From NCBI GenBank assembly GCA_001897525.1, contig MKTB01000033.1, forward strand, positions 175,194 through 239,193: a DNA stretch of 64,000 nt, given 5' to 3'. The DNA is from Bacteroidetes bacterium 43-16. Lineage in GTDB: Bacteria; Bacteroidota; Bacteroidia; Chitinophagales; Chitinophagaceae. The number at the start of each line of letters is the position of its first letter. Position 1 is the first letter of the stretch. The notes beneath the pieces were generated by a model. That model made no database searches. It worked only from the letters and a program-made list of their open reading frames with translations, and was not told where the DNA came from. Positions 53,847-63,327 of the stretch are shown here, piece by piece. The position numbers and the translations under genes are program-made.

Positions 53847-54854
53847 TTAATAACCAAAACTTAAACCTTTTAACTGCATGACCCCTTCAATAGCAATCTC
53901 GTCCCCATTATCCAGTCCGCTGAAAACAATAATCCTGTCGCCAAGCTGTTGCCCTGCCTGTATTTCTTTGCGTTCAAAGCCATTGGCAGCTGTTTTTACA
54001 AACACGTAATTTTTTCCCTGCACGGTTACTAAAGATGTTTTACGGATTGTGATAGCATTACCTTCACTCAGTCCCAATGAAACATGGGCAAACATTCCTG
54101 CTTTTATTTTATTGGATGCATTGCTTAGGGATAAGATCACTTTTACCATCCGTGTGGCATTGTCTACCAGGTCGGCTACTGCATCTATTTTCCCGATGAA
54201 TTTTTCATTAGGAAAGGCCGTAAAAACAATATTGCAGGACTGCCCTTGATTGATTTTATCTAATTGGTTTTCGGGAATGTCGCAAATAATGTAGGCTGTT
54301 CCAGCTTTTGCATGGCGCAACAATTGAGGATTGAAACCGCCTGATTTCAACCTAGCTTCATGTTCCATCAAAGCCGCTTTTTCATTAGCTAAGCCCGTTT
54401 GCTCCATGCTAAACCCTGTTTGGGCATTTAATAGATCCTGTCCTGTGGCTGCTCCGTGTAGCCGCAGATCTTTGGTCCGTTCCAGCTCAGTCTTTTTTTG
54501 TTTGATGTTGATGTGCTCAATTTGCCGGATATTGATTTGATGCTGTATCAGCTGTGTATAATTGCTTGCCAGTTCAGGGTTTTCAAATAGTACGATGTTT
54601 TGTGATGCTCCTGTATTGGATGCCAGAATGGTCGCCCCTACATTACCTACAGCTGTAAAATCGGAATTGATCTGGTCCCTGCTTACTGTTTCGGTTTTAA
54701 AAAATGCAAGCGCTTCCTGATCCGGGAAAACGATTACCATCCCGTTATTGCTTACTAGGGGTGTCGTATTTTCTGCTTTTCCTGCCTTTTCTTCATTACG
54801 GCAAGCAGCAATAAGCAGCAGTAGCGGCAGCAGGTATCTTATGTGCTTCATCAT
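53847..54854 (-). CDS. RND efflux periplasmic adaptor (CzcB/CusB-like)
   Basis: 335-aa membrane-fusion protein, likely a lipoprotein (LLPLLLLIAAC, Cys in the lipobox). The lipoyl-type and hairpin parts (LIQHQINIRQIEHINIKQKK; LRLHGAATGQDLLNAQTGF) are followed by a beta-barrel (IVFTAFPNEKFIGKIDAVAD) and the membrane-proximal end. It overlaps the upstream TolC gene by 4 nt (ATGA), so the two are coupled. It is short for CusB, lacking an extra metal-binding end. Confidence 0.88.
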   Translation of the reverse strand: MMKHIRYLLPLLLLIAACRNEEKAGKAENTTPLVSNNGMVIVFPDQEALAFFKTETVSRDQINSDFTAVGNVGATILASNTGASQNIVLFENPELASNYTQLIQHQINIRQIEHINIKQKKTELERTKDLRLHGAATGQDLLNAQTGFSMEQTGLANEKAALMEHEARLKSGGFNPQLLRHAKAGTAYIICDIPENQLDKINQGQSCNIVFTAFPNEKFIGKIDAVADLVDNATRMVKVILSLSNASNKIKAGMFAHVSLGLSEGNAITIRKTSLVTVQGKNYVFVKTAANGFERKEIQAGQQLGDRIIVFSGLDNGDEIAIEGVMQLKGLSFGY

Positions 54855-56110
54855 TTTGCTAATTGATTGATTAAACCAGTGGTATAAAGGAGTTGAATGT
54901 AGCTTTGGCGGTATTGCTGTAAGGCATCATAATATTGCTGTTGTGTCTCCAGCCAGCTGCGTTGTGCTTCCAGGAAATCTATAATGGTTGTACCGCCTTT
55001 GAGGTAGGCATATTTTACATGGTTTAAAATGGTTTGTGACTGTTGTACAACTGGCTGGAAGTTATGAACGTTCTGTTGCTGTAATTGGTAGCTGGCATAA
55101 GCGGTCGTTATCTCGGTCTGCAATTGGCTTTGTGTCTTATGGAAATGCTGTTCCGCCTGCTCTTTCAGCAGGAATGATTTTTTGATTTCACCCTGATTAC
55201 GATCAAAAAAAGGCAAATCAATAGTGGCATAAATACCGAAATAAGGAATGGTATTTTGCGGGTTATAGATAAGGCCTAATTCGGGTTGCGGATAGGCCAG
55301 CGATTTTTGCAGTTTGATATTGCTGTTTGCCACTTCTATCAATGATTGCGCAGATAAAATGTCGCTGCGGGTCTTTAGTGATTGGGTCAACAGGCTGTCT
55401 ATGTTTGGAGGAATGCGGAAAAGAAAATCATCCTCCGTATCAATGCTGATGCTGTCCCGGGTACCCAATAAAAAGCTTAATTCCTTTTGGCGGTTACTTA
55501 TCTCTTGCAAAGCTGTTTTATATTGAACAGCATATTGCTTTGACAGTAATTCGGTGCGGTACAGCTCAGTTTGTGTGATGACCTGGTTTTTGTACCGGTT
55601 CTGATTGGTCATAACCAAACTGTCTATATTTGCTTTGGCAATTGTCAATATATCCAGTTGTTTTTTTGCGGTCCACACTTCCAGCCATTTTGCAGCTACA
55701 TCTGCAAAAAGATTTCGTTCTGTTTCGGTATAATTTTTTTCGGTGAAGGCAAGCTGCTTGTTGGCTACATCTATTTTGTATTTGCGTTGCCCTGCAAGCT
55801 GGATGCTCTTGGTCAGCTGCCACCAAACCTGCCTGTTCTGGCCATTGTTCCAAGGGGTATTCGCCGGAAACTGTGCAGGCTGTATGAGCTGCAAAGTCTG
55901 ATTGTTTAAAACGAGGTTGGGGCGAAGCCTGGCCGTAATAATATCTGCCTGTGCAATGCCGATGTTAAATTGTTCCGTTTTCAAAGCAGCATTATTAACC
56001 CTTGCTGTTTGAAGGGCTTGTTGCAAGGTATAGCTGCTTTGTGCTTTTGCAACAGAGCAAAGTAGCAGAGAACAAAAAATTAAAAATGTATGTTTGAAAA
56101 GAAATGTCAT
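54851..56110 (-). CDS. TolC-family outer-membrane channel of the RND system (CzcC-like)
   Basis: 419-aa outer-membrane efflux protein with signal peptide (FLIFCSLLLCSVAKAQ) and the two OEP hairpin repeats (YTLQQALQTARVNNAALKTE; SLIEVANSNIKLQKSLAYPQP). I use the ATG at 56110; a GTG two codons earlier is possible. First gene of the efflux operon; its leader (56111-56205) separates it from the sensor kinase gene, so the operon may have its own promoter under the response regulator. Confidence 0.88.
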   Translation of the reverse strand: MTFLFKHTFLIFCSLLLCSVAKAQSSYTLQQALQTARVNNAALKTEQFNIGIAQADIITARLRPNLVLNNQTLQLIQPAQFPANTPWNNGQNRQVWWQLTKSIQLAGQRKYKIDVANKQLAFTEKNYTETERNLFADVAAKWLEVWTAKKQLDILTIAKANIDSLVMTNQNRYKNQVITQTELYRTELLSKQYAVQYKTALQEISNRQKELSFLLGTRDSISIDTEDDFLFRIPPNIDSLLTQSLKTRSDILSAQSLIEVANSNIKLQKSLAYPQPELGLIYNPQNTIPYFGIYATIDLPFFDRNQGEIKKSFLLKEQAEQHFHKTQSQLQTEITTAYASYQLQQQNVHNFQPVVQQSQTILNHVKYAYLKGGTTIIDFLEAQRSWLETQQQYYDALQQYRQSYIQLLYTTGLINQLAK

Positions 56111-56205
56111 TTGCACCTTTTAAATATCGGTGCAAAATTCCTCATCTGCGGTCAAAATAGCTGTTAGAGAACCAACAGAAAAAAATTAGAATTTTATTAG
56201 AACGG

Positions 56206-57573
56206 TTATATGTGGGGTAGTTCAAGGGTAAAGGTTGTACCTGTGTTTTGTTGAGACAGAACGGTAATCGTGCCTTTGTGTAAAGCAATAATCTTCTGGG
56301 TCAGCGAAAGCCCGATACCATTGCCCTCTGCAAAATTTTTATTACCGCCACGATAAAAAGGTGTAAAAATGTTTTTCATATCCTCTGCTGATATCCCGAT
56401 GCCTTTGTCGGAAAACCGCAGTATTATTTTTTCCTGGTCAAATGAAATGGAGACCATACTTTGCTGGCCATTTGAAAATTTGCAGCCGTTTTCAAACAGG
56501 TTTACAAAAGCCACTTTTAAAAGATATTCGTTGCCATTGACGGAAATTTGGCGGTCATCTTCAAAGTCATGTTCAAAGTGAATATCTATTTTATACTTCG
56601 CATTTACTTTTTGTACCTGCTGACGGGCATCCAGCAATATTTCATCAATGCGAAGGGGTTTAAAAGCTATTTCAGAAGGGTCATAACTTGCCTTTGCCAG
56701 GTCAAGCAGGCTGTTGGAAAGCCGGGCTAACTTTTTGGCATCGTTAAGCGCATTGTTTACGGCATTTTTATATGCTGCAATACTAAGGTCTTTGTCTGCC
56801 GATAGTTCCAGTTCTGTAATAATAGCTGCAAGTGGTGTCCTGAGTTCGTGTGAAATATTGGAAACAAAATGTTTTTGTGCTTCAAAAGAATTTTCTAATC
56901 GGTTCAGCATTTCATTGAAGGTATTGGCCAGTTCCGAAAGCTCGTCTTTGCTGCCATTACCGGGTATGCGTAAATCAAGATTGGTCGCGGAAATAATGGC
57001 TGCTTTTTCGGTCATTTTCATTACAGGCTCAAATGCTTTCCTGGAAAAGAAACGCCCTGCTATGTAAATAACCAAAATGGAAATGATGAAAACAATAATG
57101 CAGCTTTTAAGCAGGTTGTCCATTTTATTGTAACCATATTGGTCGTAAGCTGTAGCCGTAACGATAAAATTCCTGCCCTTGAATGCATACCGCAGCCCGA
57201 CTACCTGCCAGGCATGCTGATAGAAACTAATTTCCCCTTCCTGGCCAATCTCGTGTATCATTTGCCGGGTCTCCTTCACAAAATCAATATCAACGGCATC
57301 GTGATAGAGTAAATTGAAGCTGGTATCATATATCGCTACTTCAACTTCATTCAATATTTTCCGGTTGTTATGGTAAATGTCCTGCAAGGTTCTTTTTTCT
57401 ACACGGGCATTTAAAAAAAGATTGGCTTTTGTAACAGCTTCTTTTTTGAGCAGCGCATAGAATTCCTGTTCCCTGTTTTCTTTGGCAGTGTAATAAATGA
57501 CAGCAGCAAACGCCAGTAAAATAGTAGCGGTAATAAGGGTAAACAATAAGGTTATCTGTGTCCTGATTTTCAT
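56206..57573 (-). CDS. HAMP-type sensor histidine kinase (CusS-like)
   Basis: 455-aa membrane kinase. Two transmembrane helices (ITLLFTLITATILLAFAAVIYY; CIIVFIISILVIYIAGRFF) enclose a periplasmic sensor region, then HAMP, a HisKA dimerisation domain with the phospho-acceptor in VSNISHELRTPLAA (about residue 241) and a HATPase_c domain with FENGCKF, DKGIGI and GNGIGLSL. It starts within TAATG of the response-regulator gene, so the pair is coupled. It lies directly upstream of the metal-efflux operon and is likely its sensor. Confidence 0.93.
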   Translation of the reverse strand: MKIRTQITLLFTLITATILLAFAAVIYYTAKENREQEFYALLKKEAVTKANLFLNARVEKRTLQDIYHNNRKILNEVEVAIYDTSFNLLYHDAVDIDFVKETRQMIHEIGQEGEISFYQHAWQVVGLRYAFKGRNFIVTATAYDQYGYNKMDNLLKSCIIVFIISILVIYIAGRFFSRKAFEPVMKMTEKAAIISATNLDLRIPGNGSKDELSELANTFNEMLNRLENSFEAQKHFVSNISHELRTPLAAIITELELSADKDLSIAAYKNAVNNALNDAKKLARLSNSLLDLAKASYDPSEIAFKPLRIDEILLDARQQVQKVNAKYKIDIHFEHDFEDDRQISVNGNEYLLKVAFVNLFENGCKFSNGQQSMVSISFDQEKIILRFSDKGIGISAEDMKNIFTPFYRGGNKNFAEGNGIGLSLTQKIIALHKGTITVLSQQNTGTTFTLELPHI

Positions 57574-58253
57574 TATTCTGCTTTCAATATAAATCCCATT
57601 CCCGATTTGGTATGAATGAGTTTTTTGTCAAAATCCCGGTCGATTTTCTTTCTCAGATAATTGATGTAAACATCAATGAAATTAGTTCCTGTATCAAAAT
57701 GGGTGTCCCAGACTTTGTCTGCAATTTCTACTCTTGATAAGACCCGTTCAGGATTTTGCAACATATACTCCAGCAAAGTAAACTCTTTTGGGGTAAGGTT
57801 TATTTCCTGTCCGCTTCGTTTCACAATTTTGGTGTGCAGGTTCATTTCAAGGTCAGCAATACGTAATATAAAGCCCGTCCCCTTGCTCGTCTTATTGTTG
57901 CGTTTCAGTAAAGCACGTATGCGTACCAGGAGTTCCCGCATTTCAAATGGCTTGACCAGGTAGTCGTCCGCTCCGGCATCAAATCCTTCTACTTTATCAT
58001 CCGTTGTGCCCAATGCCGTCAGCATAATGATGGGGGTGTCCGGTTTTGTTTGCCGAATGTATTTACATAAATCCAGCCCGTCCATCTTAGGCAGAATAAT
58101 GTCTGTAATGATTAAGTCATAGTCATGCTGCAAAGCCAGTTTTTTACCCGAAAGTCCGTCGTAAGCCACCGTCAGGGCAAAGTCCTGCTCTTCCAGCCCT
58201 CTTCGGATGAGTTCAGCCACCCTTTGGTCGTCTTCTATGATTAAAATGTTCAT
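57573..58253 (-). CDS. OmpR-family response regulator (CusR-like)
   Basis: 226-aa regulator with receiver domain (DD pair at EDDQRV, phospho-acceptor Asp in LIITDIILPKMDG, Lys in VKPFEM) and a winged-helix Trans_reg_C domain (NLTPKEFTLLEYMLQNPERV). The stop overlaps the kinase start (TAATG). With the kinase it probably controls the czc-like operon next door. A -7 box (TAATTTTG) lies 23 nt upstream of its ATG. Confidence 0.93.
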   Translation of the reverse strand: MNILIIEDDQRVAELIRRGLEEQDFALTVAYDGLSGKKLALQHDYDLIITDIILPKMDGLDLCKYIRQTKPDTPIIMLTALGTTDDKVEGFDAGADDYLVKPFEMRELLVRIRALLKRNNKTSKGTGFILRIADLEMNLHTKIVKRSGQEINLTPKEFTLLEYMLQNPERVLSRVEIADKVWDTHFDTGTNFIDVYINYLRKKIDRDFDKKLIHTKSGMGFILKAE

Positions 58254-58597
58254 TAAGCGCTTTTTGATGCCGATTACAAAATTACATATTTATTTCAGTG
58301 CCGGAAGATATGTTCATTGATGATTACTTCTGCTGCCGGCCCGGTATATTTTTGGTCCACTTCATCTTACTTGGATTTATGCAATAAAAAAATGAAATTA
58401 TAAAGCAGCGTGAAGGAAAAAAAAGATGTTTAAATATCTTAAACCCGGATCGTATAATTGGAAGTATTCAATGAATAAAAAGTAATACATTTGTCTGATT
58501 TTGAACGTATTGTTGGTACATTTATGCAGAACGCTATGCATAACGTATCTACGATATACAGCTAATGATACCATCTAAAATTCAATTAAAATAAATT
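58254..58597. other. 344-bp divergent gap with a second -7 box
   Basis: No gene. Besides the - strand box at 58277-58284 there is a + strand match TACATTTG at 58486-58493, 104 nt before the lipoprotein ATG, so a rather long 5' UTR is expected. Nothing else was seen. Confidence 0.5.
58277..58284 (-). promoter_or_regulatory. -7 box of the response-regulator gene
   Basis: On - the sequence TAATTTTG matches TAnnTTTG, 23 nt before the ATG at 58253. No TTG is at the proper spacing upstream, so the match is partial. Confidence 0.45.
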
Positions 58598-59095
58598 ATG
58601 AGAAAACTATCCACCCTAATGGCAGTATCTGTTATAGCAAGTGCCTTCTTGATTTCCTGTGATAAGAACGATAAAACGGATAAGAAAGATGAAACGTTAC
58701 AGGGCAGAGATGCCTTTATCGGTTCATACAGCTTCACGAACAACTATGAGCATGTAGCTTACGTCTCTTCAAATAATTATGACACGATCAGGGGGGTGAA
58801 AACCTATACGCTGATTATTGAAAAACCAAGCCCTGATGACAAGGGTACAGATGCGGTGGTGATCAGGAGCCTTTGGGCGGAGTACCCGCAGACCTGGCCT
58901 GTGGTAGCCAGAGTCGCCAGCGACGGCAAATCACTTTATTTCAAATTTGAAGATAACGATGGAGAAATGAACATGACTAAATTTGAAGCTCCGTTAAATA
59001 CAGATAAGAGTATTGATTTGAACTACTTCAGGTACCGGTTCCAGGTAACTAATATGGGCTATGAAAAAGGCAGCGGAAAGGCAACAAGAAATTAG
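58598..59095 (+). CDS. Small lipoprotein, function unknown
   Basis: 165-aa lipoprotein (lipobox FLISC, Cys after SAFLIS) followed by a charged linker (DKNDKTDKKDE) and a beta-rich domain beginning FIGSYSFTNNYEHVAYV and ending MTKFEAPLNTDKSIDLNYFR. It resembles the many small lipocalin-like or beta-sandwich lipoproteins of Bacteroidetes, but no family is recognised. It ends 22 nt before a clear terminator, so it is a single-gene transcript. Confidence 0.7.
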   Translation: MRKLSTLMAVSVIASAFLISCDKNDKTDKKDETLQGRDAFIGSYSFTNNYEHVAYVSSNNYDTIRGVKTYTLIIEKPSPDDKGTDAVVIRSLWAEYPQTWPVVARVASDGKSLYFKFEDNDGEMNMTKFEAPLNTDKSIDLNYFRYRFQVTNMGYEKGSGKATRN

Positions 59096-59117
59096 TACAA
59101 GCCGATTAAATATTATT

Positions 59118-59140
59118 AAAGGAAGCGTTTTGCTTCCTTT
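59118..59140 (+). terminator. Terminator after the lipoprotein gene
   Basis: A 9-bp perfect stem AAAGGAAGC (59118-59126) with GCTTCCTTT (59132-59140), a 5-nt loop, followed by ATTTATT. Confidence 0.85.
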
Positions 59141-59325
59141 ATTTATTAGTAGCAACCGGGCTGTTGAACAAAATGCTCTTGTACCTTGCTCTAATATTAT
59201 TGATACAGAAATTTTTCTTCAGGGAAAATATCCGCTTAATAAAAGTGATTTCGTAATCCTTAAAAGGATACATTACAATTTTATAGAATCAGGTAGGTGG
59301 CAAGCTAAATTTCATTTAATAGAAT

Positions 59326-59850
59326 TTATTGCTGCCAGGAAGGTTTTGCGGTCAATGAATCATCATAGACATACACTCTTTTACTAGGAAGCAGGCGCTT
59401 TCTTTTTGACTTGTCCGATGATTCATGTGTAAGTGTAATCACATCCCCGTTTATAGTGCCATACAGATAATTGTTATGTAACCGGTTATCCGATCGTTTA
59501 TATACATACTCAATAGAGATATTGTTGCCATCAATGCGATAGTGGTATGCCAAGCCCCAAAAATGTTGGGCCATTACATCATTGGTCGGGTAGTCCGGCA
59601 TATCAAAGGCTTCATAAGCGATACCCTCGCTGCCAAATGACAGTGTTTTATGATCGATTGTTTGGGTATAGAATACACTATCCTGGTAAACGTATGCGCC
59701 TTTCTTTTTTACAAGGGAAAGGTCTCCTAAAGGCAGTTTACTGTAAGTATAATGCATAGCCTGAGCTGTTTTAGGTGCAGCTTTTTGCGCATAACTCTTC
59801 ATGCATAAGGCGAGCAGGCAGCAGATCATAAAGCAAATCCTCTTTTTCAT
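59326..59850 (-). CDS. Small exported protein, function unknown
   Basis: 174-aa product with a signal peptide (ICFMICCLLALCMKSYAQ) at the ATG at 59850; an upstream frame extension to 60066 has no start context. The mature part is beta-rich, with repeated aromatic-charged segments (YVYQDSVFYTQTIDHKTLSF; YHYRIDGNNISIEYVYK; GTINGDVITLTHESSDKS). It resembles a small Bacteroidetes exported beta-protein; no family recognised. Confidence 0.7.
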   Translation of the reverse strand: MKKRICFMICCLLALCMKSYAQKAAPKTAQAMHYTYSKLPLGDLSLVKKKGAYVYQDSVFYTQTIDHKTLSFGSEGIAYEAFDMPDYPTNDVMAQHFWGLAYHYRIDGNNISIEYVYKRSDNRLHNNYLYGTINGDVITLTHESSDKSKRKRLLPSKRVYVYDDSLTAKPSWQQ

Positions 59851-59993
59851 GTTTTTATACTTTTGTGTGCAGCTGTTAGCGTAAAGTTTACCCATTAAAG
59901 GATCTTGGAAATAAACGAACCTTATAGCGAATATAATAAAATTAGCGTGTACATTTTTACAGAACAACCAAATGGAACATTGGATTTCCGGGA

Positions 59994-60038
59994 ATAAAAA
60001 CCTGTTCGCCGAAGAGCAACAATGCTCCGGGGAACAGG
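59994..60038 (-). terminator. Long hairpin terminator on the - strand
   Basis: CCTGTTC (60001-60007) pairs with GAACAGG (60032-60038), with GAGC/GCTC inside. On - it is followed by a TTTTT run (60000-59996). No confident gene ends into it; it could belong to a transcript from the gap above. Confidence 0.6.
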
Positions 60039-60040
60039 CT

Positions 60041-60842
60041 TTGTAATTATTCCAGGCTACACACAATAAAAGGAAACGAATGATACCTGCTACAGCACTG
60101 CAGAAACAATGTCAGGCACCGTTCTTTACCCAATAAATAAGCCGCAGCTATCCGGTAAGAAAGAGCTGCGGCTGTATCAAAAACAAGCGCATATTTAATA
60201 ATTATTCACTTGGAAATGAATACATTTCGATGGATATATAGGTAAAATATAGTTGATGATTTTAGTAGGACAACCTTCAAGACTATTGCCCTGGTACAGT
60301 TTCCTGATTTTGCAGATCTGCTCCCGCTTCTGAATAAAGTATGAACTCTTCTATCTTTTGTTCCCGCTGGCAGTCACCAGAATAGCCTTCGGCAGAACTT
60401 AATAGTATAAGCCGATATGGAAGCCTGTAAAACGCTTGCAATTGTAATGTTAATCCCTTGCTCTGTGTGGCTTTTACGTAGCTAAAACAATACTTTTGTC
60501 GCACCTTTAACTAATAACAAGGCACGAAAAAAACAGGTGCAATTACATTTCATAAAAAGAAATGAATTGCATCTTCTTTTTTTATACACATACTTATGGC
60601 GACAAGCATCGGCAAGTGAGCATTGCTGATGATGCATTGACCAGACCAGGCGCGTATCTGTACAATAGGCTACCCTGATTGTCCTATTGAAATGGTAAAG
60701 CTCACCCCATAGTGCAGCAGCAAATATTTTGTTATAGTAACTGATGTTGGCTATCTACTGGTTATTTTGCGGTAATAATCCTGCAAATTTTAGTGGCCCA
60801 TAAAGCAGGCCCTTATCAATAGCTTGTTTCTTATACCGGAAA
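60041..60842. other. 800-bp gap, mostly without genes
   Basis: Contains a stem GCCGCAGCT/AGCTGCGGC (about 60142-60173), a candidate small RNA unit (60491-60583), and a 73-codon - strand frame (60283-60504, GTG start) that has no recognisable product. I do not support a protein gene here. Confidence 0.5.
60491..60583 (+). ncRNA. Candidate small RNA (promoter box + terminator, no ORF)
   Basis: TACTTTTG at 60491-60498 matches the -7 box. About 40 nt downstream lies a stem TGCAATT-CATTTC (60538-60551) with GAAATG-AATTGCA (60559-60571), followed by TCTTC and seven T (60577-60583). The expected transcript is about 75-80 nt, starts near 60505 and contains no useful ORF. There is no -33 TTG, so support is moderate. 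Confidence 0.35.
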
Positions 60843-60879
60843 GGCACTCCTTTGATCCGGGAACGGACCAGGGAGTGCC
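60843..60879 (-). terminator. Hairpin after the T9SS repeat-protein gene
   Basis: GGCACTCC (60843-60850) pairs with GGAGTGCC (60872-60879), about 110 nt after the stop codon on -. Only TTT follows, so it may be a weak terminator. A similar hairpin follows the paralogue at 63641-63658. Confidence 0.45.
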
Positions 60880-60931
60880 AGTGTAACCACTAAACCCTAT
60901 GCAAAAATAGTCAGGTAAAATGCAGGTGCTG

Positions 60932-61226
60932 CCTGCTGTTTATGCCCGTATAGAGGCAGGGTGCCTTCTTTTTTTAATGCATAAACGGATTATTTTTTAA
61001 TAAACTTCATCGTTATATCCATACCGTTTCCCTTGAGGCTCAGGAAGTAGATGCCCGGTGCCAGTTCTTTTATGTTGATGGCTTCTGGCCGGTTCAGGCT
61101 GTTGGCTGTATAGGTCTTAGTCATGACCGCTCTTCCGCCCAGGTCGGTGATCTTCATCTCTAATTCATTGTGGGCCTGCTCTACAGCCAGGAACAGTTCC
61201 TTGCCTGCCGGATTGGGATATAGTTT
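60932..61226 (-). repeat. Duplicated 3' segment, copy A (with 63707-64000)
   Basis: The stretch from CCTGCTGTTTATGCCCG through the shared ...GGGTGCCTTC... leader to the sorting-domain codons is nearly identical to 63707-64000, including the stop context. The copies differ at scattered bases, so this is an old or decaying segmental duplication. Confidence 0.8.
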
Positions 61227-63203
61227 AATGCCCATGTCGGCCATTTTATCTTTAATGCCGGTACCCCGGATCTCGATGAGCAGGGAGTCCATTTTACTTG
61301 TATTGCTGGTAGATACGGCTTTGGCCCATACGGTACCTATTGTTAGTCCTGTAACCGCGCCTGTAGCACTTATGTTAGCCGTTCCTGTACCGGGTACGAT
61401 GCTCCAGTTGACGGCCTGGCTGGCTGTTGCGGGGAATACTACAGCGGTCAGTGGCAACTGTCCTGCTGCGCCAAGGGTAGTGATCACAGCAGGTACATTG
61501 CCTACGGTGCGTACATCTACACTGTCTATGGCAACCGTTTGATTACTGATGTTAATGAGTAAGGAATCTTTTTTAGTGGTATTGGCAACAGATACCGCTT
61601 TGGCCCATACGGTACCGTTTGTTTGTGCGTTAACCACACCTATAGTTGAATTGATGCTGGCGGTACCTGTCCCCGGCACAATGCTCCAGGTGACGGCCTG
61701 GTTGGCACTAGCTGGGAATACTACAGCGGTCATATTGAGGCTGCCTCCCGGCACAGCGATGGTAGCCGGTACATTACCTACGGTACGCACATCCACACTG
61801 TCTACGGCTACCGTTTGATTACTGATATTAATGAGCAGGGAGTCCATTTTAGTGGTATTGGCAACAGAAACTGCTTTGGCCCATACCGTACCGTTTGTTT
61901 GTGCGTTAACCACACCTGTAGTTGGATTGATGTTAGCGGTACCTGTGCCCGGCACAATGCTCCAGGTGACATCCTGGCTTGCAGTTGCCGGGAATACCAC
62001 TGCGGTCATGGGTAGTTGACCTGCATTGGTATTGATAGTGGCAGGTACATTACCTACGGTGCGTACGTCTACACTGTCTATAAGCACAGGCGCAGCCCAT
62101 TTAGCCACATACCGCTTCCCTGAGCTATTGGTAAAAGTACCACTGGCATAAATCTGTCCGACCTGGTCGAAAGTAATACTGGAAATACTACTATTGGCAT
62201 TTAAGGCGTTGGTGCCGGTACCCAGTTCTGTCCAGGCAGTACCATCCCATTGGGCTACATATCGTTTGCCGGATGTATTGGTAAAATTTCCCGAAATATA
62301 CAGGTTGCCGGCAGGAGTTATTCTTACACTATTAATACCTCCATTGGCATTTAATGCATTGGTTCCTATGCCTACTTCTGCCCAGGCAGTGCCATTCCAT
62401 TTGGCTACATATCGCTTGCCGGCCGCATCGGTAAAGCCTCCACCGGCATATAGATTTCCGGCAGCATCTGTAACAATGCTAGAAATAATCCCATTGGCAT
62501 TTAATGCATTGGCCCCGGTACCCAGTTCAGCCCAGGATGTGCCGTCCCATTTGGCTACATATTGTTTATTGTTGGCATTGCTGAATAATCCTGCGGCATA
62601 CACATTGCCTGCAGCATCTGTTGTGATGCGACGGATATAATTATTAGCGTTTAAAGCATTGGTGCCGGTACCCAGTTCTGCCCATGACGTTCCGTTCCAT
62701 TTGGCCACATGGCACTTCCCTGCTGCATTGGTAAAGTTTCCGGCGGCATAAATATTACCGGCAGCATCTGCCGTGATACTTAATATTAAATCATTGGCAT
62801 TTAAAGCATTAGTGCCGGTACCCAGTTCAGCCCAGGAAGTGCCGTTCCATTTAGCTACATATTGTTTCCCGGCCGTATTGGTGAAGCTGCCTGCAGCATA
62901 TATGTTTCCTGTCCCGTCTGTAATAATACTTTGAATACCATTGTTGGCATTTAATGCATTGCTGCCGGTACCCAGTTCGGCCCAGGAGCTGCCGTTCCAT
63001 TTAGCCACATATAGTTTCCCAGCAGTATTGGTGAAATTACCTGCTGCATAAATATTGCCTGCCGCATCTGTTATGGTATTAAAGATTGTTGCATTGGCAT
63101 TGAGCGCATTGGTGCCGGTACCCAGCTCCGACCAGGTTTGTGCTTTAAGCATCCAGGGTATATGCAGGAGCAGGCAAAACAGGGAGATTTTTTTTAATTT
63201 CAT
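60990..63203 (-). CDS. T9SS-secreted repeat protein (seven 50-aa repeats, three Big-like repeats)
   Basis: About 737 aa from the ATG at 63203 (MKLKKISLFCLLLHIPW signal). Residues 24 to about 372 are seven tandem 50-aa repeats, each near W-ELGTGTNALNAN then DAAGNIYAAGNFTN and AGKxYVAKWNGT. These look like beta-propeller or SBBP-type repeats. Three repeats of about 90 aa follow (SVDVRTVGNVPATI; WSIVPGTGTANI; VWAKAVSVANTTKMDSLL), resembling bacterial Ig-like (Big2) domains. The end (MGIKLYPNPAGKELFLAVEQ and LAPGIYFLSLKGNGMDITMK) is a type A T9SS sorting domain. A surface adhesin-like role is plausible. A paralogue ends at 63768. Confidence 0.88.
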   Translation of the reverse strand: MKLKKISLFCLLLHIPWMLKAQTWSELGTGTNALNANATIFNTITDAAGNIYAAGNFTNTAGKLYVAKWNGSSWAELGTGSNALNANNGIQSIITDGTGNIYAAGSFTNTAGKQYVAKWNGTSWAELGTGTNALNANDLILSITADAAGNIYAAGNFTNAAGKCHVAKWNGTSWAELGTGTNALNANNYIRRITTDAAGNVYAAGLFSNANNKQYVAKWDGTSWAELGTGANALNANGIISSIVTDAAGNLYAGGGFTDAAGKRYVAKWNGTAWAEVGIGTNALNANGGINSVRITPAGNLYISGNFTNTSGKRYVAQWDGTAWTELGTGTNALNANSSISSITFDQVGQIYASGTFTNSSGKRYVAKWAAPVLIDSVDVRTVGNVPATINTNAGQLPMTAVVFPATASQDVTWSIVPGTGTANINPTTGVVNAQTNGTVWAKAVSVANTTKMDSLLINISNQTVAVDSVDVRTVGNVPATIAVPGGSLNMTAVVFPASANQAVTWSIVPGTGTASINSTIGVVNAQTNGTVWAKAVSVANTTKKDSLLINISNQTVAIDSVDVRTVGNVPAVITTLGAAGQLPLTAVVFPATASQAVNWSIVPGTGTANISATGAVTGLTIGTVWAKAVSTSNTSKMDSLLIEIRGTGIKDKMADMGIKLYPNPAGKELFLAVEQAHNELEMKITDLGGRAVMTKTYTANSLNRPEAINIKELAPGIYFLSLKGNGMDITMKFIKK
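61260..62084 (-). repeat. Three tandem Big-like coding repeats
   Basis: Three units of about 270 bp, each encoding SVDVRTVGNVPA near the start and GTVWAKAVS near the end. The first two are nearly identical to each other; the last differs more. Boundaries are approximate. Confidence 0.75.
62085..63134 (-). repeat. Seven tandem 150-bp repeats in the T9SS protein
   Basis: Each unit encodes 50 residues starting W(A/S/T)ELGTG and ending VAKWNGT(S/A). Units are alike at DNA level, so this is a site prone to expansion or contraction by recombination. It is coding, not a CRISPR array. Confidence 0.85.
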
Positions 63204-63302
63204 AAAAGTGATCATTGATTAAGAGATGAATAAGATTTGATGATGGATACTTTATTGATTTTTGTTTAGGGTTGTTTTTAGGTGTCAGTAAGCTTGTTTT
63301 CT

Positions 63303-63327
63303 ACAGGTGTCTTTTGAGCTTACCTGT
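63303..63327 (-). promoter_or_regulatory. Recurring ACAGG/CCTGT hairpin element, copy 4
   Basis: On -, ACAGG (63327-63323) pairs with CCTGT (63307-63303), loop 15 nt, followed by AGAAAA as in copy 1. The loop segment GTAAGC (63323-63318) can pair with GCTTAC (63293-63288) downstream, echoing copy 1. It lies 100 nt upstream of the T9SS protein start, a leader position far from the other copies. Confidence 0.5.

Noticed and set aside
60283..60504. 73-codon - strand frame
   Set aside because: GTG start, no recognisable protein, although a terminator lies downstream at 59994-60038.
62085..63134. Regular 150-bp repeats as a CRISPR array
   Set aside because: The repeats are in frame and encode a 50-aa protein unit; there are no unique spacers or cas genes.
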